A stretch of 64,000 nt of DNA. Source: a virus. The stretch is taken from IMG/VR virus record IMGVR_UViG_3300050016_000047, positions 1 through 64,000 of that record, one strand, 5' to 3'. The position numbers were made by a program, and so were the translations under genes. This document shows positions 38,130 to 46,657 of the stretch, piece after piece. The notes under the pieces are model-generated. The model ran no database searches. It was not told where the DNA came from and saw only the letters and a program-made list of their open reading frames with translations. Within the stretch, counting starts at the first letter, position 1; the number at the start of each line of letters is the position of its first letter.

Positions 38130-38227
38130 GTCTAGTAAGGGAAGTTTTCCAATACCCGGTAAGGAACAACTTCCTAAAGACAATCTACAGTGTCATAGAT
38201 GGCACCTTACTAGACTCCGGGTATTGG
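38130..38227 (+). ncRNA. Pseudoknot-type structured leader RNA
   Basis: Two perfect 11-bp complementary pairs interleave: A (38130-38140, GTCTAGTAAGG) with A' (38205-38215), and B (38149-38159, CCAATACCCGG) with B' (38217-38227). A-B-A'-B' order is an H-type pseudoknot. The long loop has its own hairpins, GGAA-CAAC-TTCC and GTGTCA-TAGA-TGGCAC. It ends 26 nt before the ATG of the next gene, so it lies in that mRNA leader. Class unknown. Confidence 0.7.
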
Positions 38228-38253
38228 TACGTCCCCACTCCATTAGGAGACCG

Positions 38254-38490
38254 ATGAAAAGACTCACAGTTTTGTTTTTGTTTCTTATGTTTGCAGCCAC
38301 CTCTGCATCCGCACAAAGTTTTTCTTTTGTTAATAGCTCCTCGTCCGGTCCAGAAGACCAAAGTTATAACGACAGTTCCGGCACCGGACTTATGGCCGCT
38401 CGGCAGGCACTTGGCACAGCACTTCATCAACTTACCTACGGAGGAGCAACACTTAGTCCTCCCGCTAACTTGCAGGCCATCGTGCAATGA
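38254..38490 (+). CDS. Small exported protein, 78 aa
   Basis: Start chosen for TAGGAG upstream. Signal peptide LTVLFLFLMFAATSASAQ with an AxA cleavage site, then a Ser-rich mature part. Lies after the pseudoknot leader. Confidence 0.65.
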   Translation: MKRLTVLFLFLMFAATSASAQSFSFVNSSSSGPEDQSYNDSSGTGLMAARQALGTALHQLTYGGATLSPPANLQAIVQ

Positions 38491-38524
38491 AATGAAGTAT
38501 AAACATTTAGTAAAGGAAAATTAA

Positions 38525-38836
38525 GTGGCGAACAACTATAATACAAAACCAATTTACTTAGATTCAACAATGGCTTCCGGATGGAGGGCATTGCAGACTC
38601 TTAACGTTGGAACTCAGTGGGGTTTTAACGTTAGTTACGTAGAATGGCAAGCTCCCGTATCAGCGGGCGACAAGTTTGTAATAGTTGACCCGGCAAGCTC
38701 TGCTGTTCTTTTAGAAGGGTCTTGTGGTCAAGCTAACGCAGACGTACCTTTTGATTTAGGCGACACTCTCCCGGCGTGGCGAGATTTTAAAGTTACTACT
38801 CTTAATTCTGGTATTCTACTTATTTGGTATCGCTAG
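38525..38836 (+). CDS. Putative virion protein, 103 aa
   Basis: GTG start. Beta-rich (WGFNVSYVEWQAPVSAGDKF). Directly joined to the next fibre-like gene. Function unknown. Confidence 0.55.
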   Translation: MANNYNTKPIYLDSTMASGWRALQTLNVGTQWGFNVSYVEWQAPVSAGDKFVIVDPASSAVLLEGSCGQANADVPFDLGDTLPAWRDFKVTTLNSGILLIWYR

Positions 38837-41326
38837 ATGAAAAAACTTCTTACTCTCTTAGGGACGATTATTCTGGGGTTTGTCATAACCGGAACCGCTT
38901 CAGCACAGTCCGGTATTCGGGCAAATACTTTTAGTGCAACTGGCGCTGACATAGCTATCAACAATGCAGGAACAGCAATAGCTTTTCACCAGCTTACGTG
39001 GGTTAAAACCGGAACTGTTAGCACTTGTACCGTAGCTCTGGATACTTCTGCTGACGGCATAACTTGGAGTGCTGGCGGGGCTATCGCTGGACAAACCTGT
39101 ACTAGCAACGGTCAGTCTGTAATCACAGGCTCTATTGCTAACTATGTACGTATGAACGTAACCACGCTTACTGGTGGTGGAACCATTAACGTAACTTGGA
39201 CCGGATATACAGCAACTCCGGGCGGAAGCATAACATTCGCTGGAGCGCCTACCGGAAGTTGTTCTGCTGCACAAACCGCTGTAGATTCAACAACCGGAGA
39301 TTTCTATTCTTGTAATGGCGGTGTGTGGTTAGCAGTTGGTCCGGGTGCCGCTGGTTCTGCGGCTTTTAGTACTCTAACTGCTGGTACTAACGGCGGGCAA
39401 GCTTTAGTGGTTGGAAACGGCTCAACGCTGTCCGTAACCGGAACAGGCACCATTGCTGCTACCTCGGCGGCTAAGTGGACAACTGCTCGCAACCTAGCTG
39501 GTAATTCTACAGACGGTTCGGCCAATGTCGCGTTCTCAAACAAATTTATAGTTCAAGGTACAACGGATTCTGGGTTATCGGGACCGCAATTCTTAGGTGC
39601 TTTGGGTACGGGTATAGTAAAGAATACAACTACAACTGGTGTTCTTAGTATAGCAGTTGCCGGAGACTTCCCAACACTAAACCAAAACACTACTGGTTCT
39701 TCTGCAACTCTATCCGGTTCTCTTACACAGTGTACTAGCGGACAGTTTGCAACAGGTATTACTTCTACAGGAGCTTCTAATTGCAGTACTCCAGCAGGTT
39801 CGGGAAACGTGAGTGGCCCAGTTACAAACACCGATGCTTTTGTTCCTCAGTGGAACGGAGCTAATAGTCTTCTTCTAAAGGACGGGTTGGCCGTAGCGAC
39901 CGCTAACACCACTTCGGCTCTAGTTCAAAGAGACGGTTCGGGTAATTTTTCAGCGGGAACCATTACTGCTACTCTTTCTGGTAACGCTTCTACAGTTACT
40001 AACGGTGTGACTGCGGCTTCTAACTTTACAAACGCTCAACTAGTGATTGCCGGTGGAGCTAATAAAACTCTAGCTACTGGTCCCGCGTATGCGTCAACAA
40101 ACACAGCATCTAACATTGTACAAAGAGATTCTAGTGGAAACTTTTCCGCTGGAACTATTACCGCGACCTTAACAGGAAACGCTGATACTGTTACCAATGG
40201 CGTCACAGCGGCATCTAACTTTACCAACACTTCTATTCTGGTAGCCGCCGGAGCTAACAAGACTTCCGCCAGTATGGGATCAGACTTCCTTTTTGCGACT
40301 CACACAATTACGGCAGGAGCCAGCGGTGTATTAGATATGTCTGGCGGTAGTTTGTTTAAAACAACCGTGGGTTCGAGTTTTACTTGCGCGGCAGAAGGAT
40401 GTTTTGGATTCGATACAGGTCCGGGCAAGATGTACCATGTATTTGCTAATGGTGCGGATTCTCTGGTAGCTACTAAACCTGTTTCCGTAACCGTAGCAAA
40501 TAACGATTGTCCTAAGTGGGTGGTAAGTGGAACCAATATATCTATTGGAACTACCGGCGCTGCTTGCGCGGCAAGCGGTGTATCGGGAACCACTGGATAT
40601 ATTCCTAAGTTTGCCAGTTCGACTACTGTAGGAAATTCCGCCGTAGACGACGGAGTAACCACAGCTTCTACTATTACATCTACTGAAGCAATCGTAGCTC
40701 CTAGTTTTTCTTCGTCCGCAAGCGGAGCAGGATACTTCCAATGTACGCAAGGAACTCTTCCCGGCGTCGGTGGTGCTAACACAGCCACACTAACATGCCC
40801 GGCAGCAGTTACGGCGTATGAAGCTGTTCTATGGGGAGCGTCCGCAACCGGAATAGTTCACGCTTCTAATTCTTCCAACGTAGATACTTTGTCTATCAGT
40901 GCCGTTGTCGGCGCAGATATGACCAACAACACCGTAACCGCTACACAACTTGCTGCTCAATACTCCAAAGATTCTTGTACGGAACTATGGGGTGGAAGCG
41001 GTACATCTTTTGCTCTTACTTCTGGAGACGACGCCATATCTAATAACTCCTGTTATAACGACTCTGGTGTAACACGAACCATAACAGCGGTTAAGTGTCG
41101 TAGCGATAACGGAACCAATACTACTACGGTGAATCCTACATTTGGTGCAGCGGGGACAGGAACGACCATATTAAGTGGTGCGCTTACCTGTGGTTCTAGT
41201 CTAGCTTATAGTTCTAGTGGAACAGTATCAAATGCAAGTTGGACAACGGGTACTGGAATTACTCCAGCCATGAGTGGTACGCTTACTGGAACCAGTATTG
41301 CCGTGATTGTAGAGTATACATACTAA
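38837..41326 (+). CDS. Tail-fibre-like repeat protein with signal peptide
   Basis: An 829-residue protein. An N-terminal Sec signal (LLTLLGTIILGFVITGTASA) is followed by Ser/Thr/Gly-rich beta repeats. Two long repeats share VQRDxSGNFSAGTITATLxGN and TVTNGVTAASNFTN, a repeat style of phage tail fibres. A signal peptide on a fibre-like protein is unexpected for a cytoplasmic virion part; it could be a secreted decoy or adhesin. It is followed by three more signal-bearing or beta-rich genes. Confidence 0.65.
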   Translation: MKKLLTLLGTIILGFVITGTASAQSGIRANTFSATGADIAINNAGTAIAFHQLTWVKTGTVSTCTVALDTSADGITWSAGGAIAGQTCTSNGQSVITGSIANYVRMNVTTLTGGGTINVTWTGYTATPGGSITFAGAPTGSCSAAQTAVDSTTGDFYSCNGGVWLAVGPGAAGSAAFSTLTAGTNGGQALVVGNGSTLSVTGTGTIAATSAAKWTTARNLAGNSTDGSANVAFSNKFIVQGTTDSGLSGPQFLGALGTGIVKNTTTTGVLSIAVAGDFPTLNQNTTGSSATLSGSLTQCTSGQFATGITSTGASNCSTPAGSGNVSGPVTNTDAFVPQWNGANSLLLKDGLAVATANTTSALVQRDGSGNFSAGTITATLSGNASTVTNGVTAASNFTNAQLVIAGGANKTLATGPAYASTNTASNIVQRDSSGNFSAGTITATLTGNADTVTNGVTAASNFTNTSILVAAGANKTSASMGSDFLFATHTITAGASGVLDMSGGSLFKTTVGSSFTCAAEGCFGFDTGPGKMYHVFANGADSLVATKPVSVTVANNDCPKWVVSGTNISIGTTGAACAASGVSGTTGYIPKFASSTTVGNSAVDDGVTTASTITSTEAIVAPSFSSSASGAGYFQCTQGTLPGVGGANTATLTCPAAVTAYEAVLWGASATGIVHASNSSNVDTLSISAVVGADMTNNTVTATQLAAQYSKDSCTELWGGSGTSFALTSGDDAISNNSCYNDSGVTRTITAVKCRSDNGTNTTTVNPTFGAAGTGTTILSGALTCGSSLAYSSSGTVSNASWTTGTGITPAMSGTLTGTSIAVIVEYTY

Positions 41327-42048
41327 TGAAACCATTACTAATTATTCTTATTAGTATCATTCTAAGTTCGCCAGTGTTTTCACAACACGTTATAATTGCA
41401 AGACGTAGAGCATCTGGCGGCGGAGGCGGTAACGACCCTCTTACATACACATTCTCACAAAGTCAGAAAACTACGGGAACGGCTAGTGGCGCGACCGTAA
41501 CTTTAACACTTAACCCAGCTTTGCACGATGTTGTAATAGCACTTGGCGGTTGTGCGAACACTGGTACGCCGACCGTTGTGGATAATGCCGGGAACTCCTA
41601 TAGCGTGAAAACAGCTTCTTTAGGTTCTGCCGTTGGCAGCCAGACATTTGTTTTTGCATCAGTTTTGCTTGATGCGCCGTCCAATGCAGATAAACAAATA
41701 ATTTTGACCTGTCCCGGCGGCGGCTCAAATGCTACTGTATTTTCGGCTGTGGACGTAACACCAAATACGACAGGGGCTACTTACGATATTTCAAACTCCG
41801 GCGGAACAGCTAGTAGCGTAACGTCAGTTACCACGCCGTCTCTTTCAACGACTTATGCACAAGAGTTTTGTACGTTTTATGAACTTCCAGCCGGGAGTAC
41901 ATCCAGTATAAACTCGCCGTGGACAGGCATAGGAGCAGACGGAGATTTTGGTGAGGCTGCCTACAACTTAAGTAGTGCGAATCCATCAGTTCCAGCAGCA
42001 ACTATTTCGAGCGGCAAATACGACTCGGTTCACCTATGCGTATACTAA
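41326..42048 (+). CDS. Exported beta-rich protein, 240 aa
   Basis: Signal peptide PLLIILISIILSSPVFSQ, Gly linker RRRASGGGGGND, then a jelly-roll-like domain (VVIALGGCANTGTPTVVDNA). Stop of the previous gene overlaps its ATG; its own end overlaps the next gene by 13 nt. Confidence 0.6.
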   Translation: MKPLLIILISIILSSPVFSQHVIIARRRASGGGGGNDPLTYTFSQSQKTTGTASGATVTLTLNPALHDVVIALGGCANTGTPTVVDNAGNSYSVKTASLGSAVGSQTFVFASVLLDAPSNADKQIILTCPGGGSNATVFSAVDVTPNTTGATYDISNSGGTASSVTSVTTPSLSTTYAQEFCTFYELPAGSTSSINSPWTGIGADGDFGEAAYNLSSANPSVPAATISSGKYDSVHLCVY

Positions 42049-43967
42049 AAAACCTTTTAGTACTTGTAGCGTTCCTGTTCTTGGCACAATCGGCCAGTGC
42101 TGCTACCGTGTACGTCTCTCAGTCTGGCGGTTCGACAAGTTGCGGTGCAGACGGCACGCAAACTACAACCGCCCTCGCCTCCGTGACTTGGACGGCTGGC
42201 AATACATACAAACTTTGCGGCACCTTCACATTTAGCGGTGGGGTTACCGGAATTGAACCGACCGCCTCCGGTACGATGGGTAACGTTCTCACCATCTACG
42301 GCGAAAACAACACGGTCATCCAGTCTCCTTATTTTTCTCATGGTGGCGGCGGAATCAACATTGATGGACTCTCTTATATCCATATAACCAGTGGAACACC
42401 TTGTGGTCAAATTCACAACTCGGTTGAAGCGGTAACTGTTTGCGATCCTACTATTCAAGATACTGCTAATGGTGATTCATTAGCGAATCAGCAAGACACG
42501 ACACTAATTCACGCGATTGGTTGTACGAACTGCGAAGTGGATAACTGGAATCTACTAAACGCCTATGTAAGCGACCTCTCAGGAGCTATTAAAGATAACA
42601 CGCAGGTTGTAGCATCTCAGTTTAGCGGGGACGGGAATAGTTTTCATAACAACAGAGTTATAAATGCGGGCGAAGGCGTAGATTTTGCCCACTACACGAC
42701 CGCGAACACTTTCCATATCAACAACAACTACTTTCAGAAAATCGGTTGGTCGCTGGGTTGTGCGGGTGATAGTTCCTTGGTACAGAAGGTGTGGTTTGAC
42801 GATAACCACGTTACTGACCCCGGTGTTTGGGCGTTGAATGCCCACATTAACGGCATCCATTGTTTCAACGGTTCTGGCGGCGGTATTCTCACACTCTACG
42901 TCTACAACAATCTGATGGATGGCTCATGGAATACGGGCATCACGTCCGGCGTTTTCTTAGAAGGAAATATTAGCAATTGGACGACGAGCACAGGCAAGCT
43001 AATCGCGTTCAATAACATCTTTCACACGACGGACAACACAAATCCCGGAGACGGCTGGATAGGCGACTTTGCGGGCAACGGGCATTTGGTCTTTAACAAC
43101 ACTTTCCTCGGCGTGAATGGGACATCCTATCTATTCGGTGTTAGCACGAATGGCGTGCAGACCGCGACAGGGCTGACTTTTGAAAATAATATTCTTCAGG
43201 GTGGAGGTCAGGTAATCCGAGACATTGATACGCCCGCGACATATACTAAGATTGACTACAACTTCTATGCAAACTCCGCAACTGGTAACCCCATATGGGA
43301 GTTTACATCGGGTTGTCGCGTAAGCAGCTTGGCTGATTGGCAAGCTTGCTCTCCGTCTCCAGATGCTCACGCACAGGCACAACTTGGCTCCCCGTGGGCA
43401 AACCTAAACAACACTACTGGTGTTGTATCCACAGGGTTCGCCGGGAATACGGGAGGATTAAATCTTACGTCGTTGTGCAGCGGCGATCTAGTTCCTTTGT
43501 GTTCTGATATTATTGGGGTTTCCCGTCCGGGTGGTTCAACTGCTTGGACCGTTGGGGCATATCAGTTTTCTGCTGGTGGTAGCCCAACGGCGGATTTATC
43601 GCCAACTAGTATTAGTTTTGGTAACGTAACGACAGGTACAACCACCGGGACCAGCACGGTGACGTTAACAAACAATGGCTCAGTAACACTAAATATATCT
43701 TCAATCGCTAAAGGTGGCTCTGACACAACAAAATTTAGTTTGACTAACGGGTGTAGTACAACTCTTGCCGCGAGTGCTTCTTGCACCTTTACTGTCAGTT
43801 TCAGTCCAACCGCAGTTACTAGCTATAGTGCAAATATAACCGTTACAACAGATGCTAGTACAAGTCCCGATCTTGTGACGTTGACGGGTGCTGGTGTTGC
43901 AGCAACTCCGGGCGGAGCGGTTTCTGGTGGAAAATTCGTTTTAGGTGGCACAGCACTTAATCACTAA
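42036..43967 (+). CDS. Exported beta-helix protein with choice-of-anchor D domain
   Basis: A 643-residue protein. Signal peptide KNLLVLVAFLFLAQSASAA. Residues 30-500 are Asn-rich parallel beta-helix-like, with repeated NNxF and GNxxxF segments. Residues about 515-620 (LSPTSISFGNVTTGTTTGTS ... SCTFTVSFSPTAVTSYS) are a choice-of-anchor D/ASH-type Ig domain, common in secreted proteins of Acidobacteriota and relatives. Possibly a depolymerase, adhesin or host-derived surface protein. Confidence 0.7.
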   Translation: MRILKNLLVLVAFLFLAQSASAATVYVSQSGGSTSCGADGTQTTTALASVTWTAGNTYKLCGTFTFSGGVTGIEPTASGTMGNVLTIYGENNTVIQSPYFSHGGGGINIDGLSYIHITSGTPCGQIHNSVEAVTVCDPTIQDTANGDSLANQQDTTLIHAIGCTNCEVDNWNLLNAYVSDLSGAIKDNTQVVASQFSGDGNSFHNNRVINAGEGVDFAHYTTANTFHINNNYFQKIGWSLGCAGDSSLVQKVWFDDNHVTDPGVWALNAHINGIHCFNGSGGGILTLYVYNNLMDGSWNTGITSGVFLEGNISNWTTSTGKLIAFNNIFHTTDNTNPGDGWIGDFAGNGHLVFNNTFLGVNGTSYLFGVSTNGVQTATGLTFENNILQGGGQVIRDIDTPATYTKIDYNFYANSATGNPIWEFTSGCRVSSLADWQACSPSPDAHAQAQLGSPWANLNNTTGVVSTGFAGNTGGLNLTSLCSGDLVPLCSDIIGVSRPGGSTAWTVGAYQFSAGGSPTADLSPTSISFGNVTTGTTTGTSTVTLTNNGSVTLNISSIAKGGSDTTKFSLTNGCSTTLAASASCTFTVSFSPTAVTSYSANITVTTDASTSPDLVTLTGAGVAATPGGAVSGGKFVLGGTALNH

Positions 43968-43978
43968 TAGAGGAATAT

Positions 43979-44266
43979 ATGACTGACTCACACGACGCAA
44001 AAGCAGTTCTAGGAACTAAACCAAAACACTCCAGTAAGTCCAAGGGTAAAAAAGTTCACGAAATGCATATCCGCAAAGCGGACAGCGGCGGGTATATTGC
44101 TAAGCACGATATGGAACAACCCGAAGACCCTTCGCAAGAAGGTAATCCTAGCGAAGAACACGTACTACCCGACGTTCAAAGCCTTGCTCAGCATGTCCAA
44201 GACCACATGTCCCCGGAGCCTCCTGAAGCCGCACCATCGCCAGAAGACGCCGGAGCGGGAGCTTAA
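43979..44266 (+). CDS. Hypothetical acidic protein, 95 aa
   Basis: Basic N-terminus, then Pro/Glu-rich. A palindrome variant at 44069-44083 encodes HIRKADSGG. Function unknown. Confidence 0.55.
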   Translation: MTDSHDAKAVLGTKPKHSSKSKGKKVHEMHIRKADSGGYIAKHDMEQPEDPSQEGNPSEEHVLPDVQSLAQHVQDHMSPEPPEAAPSPEDAGAGA

Positions 44267-44330
44267 CTTGTTAAAAGGTATGAAACAATGTGTGTATTCT
44301 TCAGATGGACGAGAATGAGTGGGTGTTAAT

Positions 44331-44510
44331 ATGAGCGCAAGTCACATGTTAGGAAAAGGTAAAAAAGTTCATCCGGGTTTTCGCTCCGTTCAAGGTCGGC
44401 TAGCAAAGAAGTATGGTAAGAAAGCCGCCGGAGCCATCCTTGCGGCTAGCACTCGCAAGGCGTCCAAGTCCGCTAAGAGAAACAATCCACGACTGAAAAG
44501 AGTTAAATAA
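44331..44510 (+). CDS. Small Lys-rich protein, 59 aa
   Basis: Start MSASHMLGKGKKVHPGFRSV at 44331. Strongly basic, likely nucleic-acid binding. Adjacent to the terminase module. Confidence 0.55.
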   Translation: MSASHMLGKGKKVHPGFRSVQGRLAKKYGKKAAGAILAASTRKASKSAKRNNPRLKRVK

Positions 44511-44675
44511 ATGGAATGCCAACATCTAGATTTAAAGAAAACAACCGATAAAGCGGATGACGGCTCTCCAATATATTATTGTGCGGCAAAGTGTGGAGCA
44601 GGTCTTTTCGTTGTGACTCCGTTGAAGATTGTAGTTAGTTATGGACGGGTTAACGAAAAACCAGTAGATGCTTAA
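44511..44675 (+). CDS. Small hypothetical protein, 54 aa
   Basis: Begins MECQHLDLKKTT; a CQHL ... CAAKCGAG arrangement may bind zinc. It overlaps the terminase start by 8 nt. Confidence 0.55.
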   Translation: MECQHLDLKKTTDKADDGSPIYYCAAKCGAGLFVVTPLKIVVSYGRVNEKPVDA

Positions 44676-46506
44676 TCCTCTAATAAACCTACCCGATGAA
44701 GACCTTTATAATCGGATGTGTGAGTTAAGAGAACTTCAAAAGCATAAACCCTCGTCTCTAGATGACATAGAACAATCTGACTTGGGTATAGAAGTTCGCA
44801 GACGAGCTAAAGCCGATCTTTACTTCTTCTTTAAGTATTTCATAGGATTCGAAGAGAAGAAAAATGATCTAGTAGTAGACCGTGTACATCGCCCAGTATG
44901 TGATTTGTTCGTTAAAAAGGACGACTCCAAACCAATCGGCGAGCAAGATTGGCGTAAAGACCGTTTGCTTCTTTATCCTCGCGGTAGTTTTAAAAGTATT
45001 ATAGACGTAGCCGACGCCGCTCAATGGATACTTAACTTTCCTAACATAACGATTTTATTTATGACGGCTTCCAAGCCTCTTGCTGTAGGGTTCTTGGACG
45101 GTCTTAAAACACACTTTGTCATAAAACAAAACAATCCCAGTTTTATGAATCTTTTTTTCTCTAAGTTTTGCGTTGACGAGAATAAACTAGACAACGCCTA
45201 TCAGTTCTATTCCCCACAAAGAACGTTCGACCGCAAAGAACCAACAGTCATGGCGTCTAGTATAGAGTCTACGTTGTCAGGGTTCCACTTTGAAGTAATG
45301 AAGGTGGACGACGTAGTTTCAAACATAAACTCAGAAAACGAACTACAGCTTAGAAAAACTATAAAACAGTTCCACTTAAACCGTAAGATGCTTATGTTGT
45401 TCGGGTATCTGGATATAATCGGTACTCGTTACGACGACATGGACTTATACGGAGAAGCAATAGAGAAGAACGTAGGCAACGTAGTATCTACTAAGCTCAG
45501 TCCTTGCCAAGAAATAATAGATAATCAAGACAACGGTTTTAGAATCCTAATAGGTAAAGGTGTAGTCCTTAAACCGGGATTCGAAGAGAAGACCTATGTA
45601 GAAGCTGGAGAAGAAGGCTGCGACCTTTTATTTCCAGAATACTTAAGTTATCCGCGTCTTATGAAAGAGTGGCGGATAGATGAAGTGTCTTTTGAAGGCC
45701 AGATTAATAATACACCGCGTCAAAAGACTTTCACTACTTTTGACCGTCCGCTTTTACTACGCCATACGGTACCTTTCACCGCTCTTCCGTTAAGTGGTCC
45801 TATTTCTATAACATGGGATTTCGCGTTTAGCAAACAAAAAGGAAGAGATTATAGTACAGCTTGTGTAGCCATATACAACGATAAAGGTCAGATGTTTATT
45901 ATAGACCTTATCAGAGACAGATTTAAAGCTAACGACTTGGCAGAAGCCGTTGTAAAACTAGCCGAGAAATGGCGACCACAAGTAGTAGGTATTGAGGATT
46001 GTTCCGGTTCTAGGTTCTTAGAACCCGCGATTATTGACCACGCAAGAAAGAACGGCTCCCCCGATGTAATGGCGGTATGCGCCGGGATTGACTGGTTTGC
46101 TCCAGATGGGCAAAAAGACGCTAAAAGAATACGTATGTCAGCTTTGCATCCTTGGCTTGTTAACGATCGTTTATTTTTTGTTTCTCATTTACCGTATCTG
46201 GAAGTCTTGTACAAAGAGTTCGAGTTGTGCTTAAGCAACCATCATCACGACGATATTCCAGATGTAATTTCTCAGCAACCCCGATACGCTCCACGTCTTC
46301 AACAAATGATTGAAAAGAATGAAATCCCAACTCTAAGTCGTGAAGACGCAGCCTATAACATTTTATTTGAAAGCGCGGATTGTTTTGGAAGAATAGGCAT
46401 GGGTTGGATTCATCAACCGCTAACACCCCCGATGGAAGACGACGTGGCTACAGAAAGTCAAATGCCCGGTTTAGAAAACATACTTGGTGCTGGTTTAATA
46501 GGATAG
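44668..46506 (+). CDS. terL: Terminase large subunit
   Basis: A 612-residue packaging motor. ATPase: Walker A-like LLYPRGSFKSII, motif FMTASKP, Walker B FEVMKVDDVVSN. Nuclease: TWDFAFSKQKGRDYS (metal Asp), VGIEDCSGSR, and HHHDDIPDVISQ (last metal Asp). It cuts and translocates DNA into the capsid through the portal encoded just downstream. No clear small subunit is seen nearby. Confidence 0.92.
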   Translation: MLNPLINLPDEDLYNRMCELRELQKHKPSSLDDIEQSDLGIEVRRRAKADLYFFFKYFIGFEEKKNDLVVDRVHRPVCDLFVKKDDSKPIGEQDWRKDRLLLYPRGSFKSIIDVADAAQWILNFPNITILFMTASKPLAVGFLDGLKTHFVIKQNNPSFMNLFFSKFCVDENKLDNAYQFYSPQRTFDRKEPTVMASSIESTLSGFHFEVMKVDDVVSNINSENELQLRKTIKQFHLNRKMLMLFGYLDIIGTRYDDMDLYGEAIEKNVGNVVSTKLSPCQEIIDNQDNGFRILIGKGVVLKPGFEEKTYVEAGEEGCDLLFPEYLSYPRLMKEWRIDEVSFEGQINNTPRQKTFTTFDRPLLLRHTVPFTALPLSGPISITWDFAFSKQKGRDYSTACVAIYNDKGQMFIIDLIRDRFKANDLAEAVVKLAEKWRPQVVGIEDCSGSRFLEPAIIDHARKNGSPDVMAVCAGIDWFAPDGQKDAKRIRMSALHPWLVNDRLFFVSHLPYLEVLYKEFELCLSNHHHDDIPDVISQQPRYAPRLQQMIEKNEIPTLSREDAAYNILFESADCFGRIGMGWIHQPLTPPMEDDVATESQMPGLENILGAGLIG

Positions 46507-46507
46507 T

Positions 46508-46651
46508 ATGATAACGGTCTATTTGATTGTAAACACCGCCAACGATAAAGTGTATGTGGGGCAGACTTCTCAAAATTTGCATCGAAGATGGCTGGCGCAC
46601 TGTCATCGTTCTGTTTGTTCCAAGCGAACGATACTACCACAGAGGTTCTAA
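46508..46651 (+). pseudogene. GIY-YIG endonuclease fragment, 47 codons
   Basis: MITVYLIVNTANDKVYVGQT followed by LHRRWLAHCH is the N-terminal GIY-YIG module (VYLI = GIY, YVG = YIG, then the Arg). The frame ends before the catalytic Glu. It occupies the terminase-portal gap and looks like the remnant of a homing endonuclease. Confidence 0.75.
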
Positions 46652-46657
46652 AAAATA

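Noticed and set aside
40300-40788. Antisense frames opposite the fibre-like repeat protein
   Set aside because: Low-complexity by-products of the sense repeats; all adjacent genes run on the plus strand.
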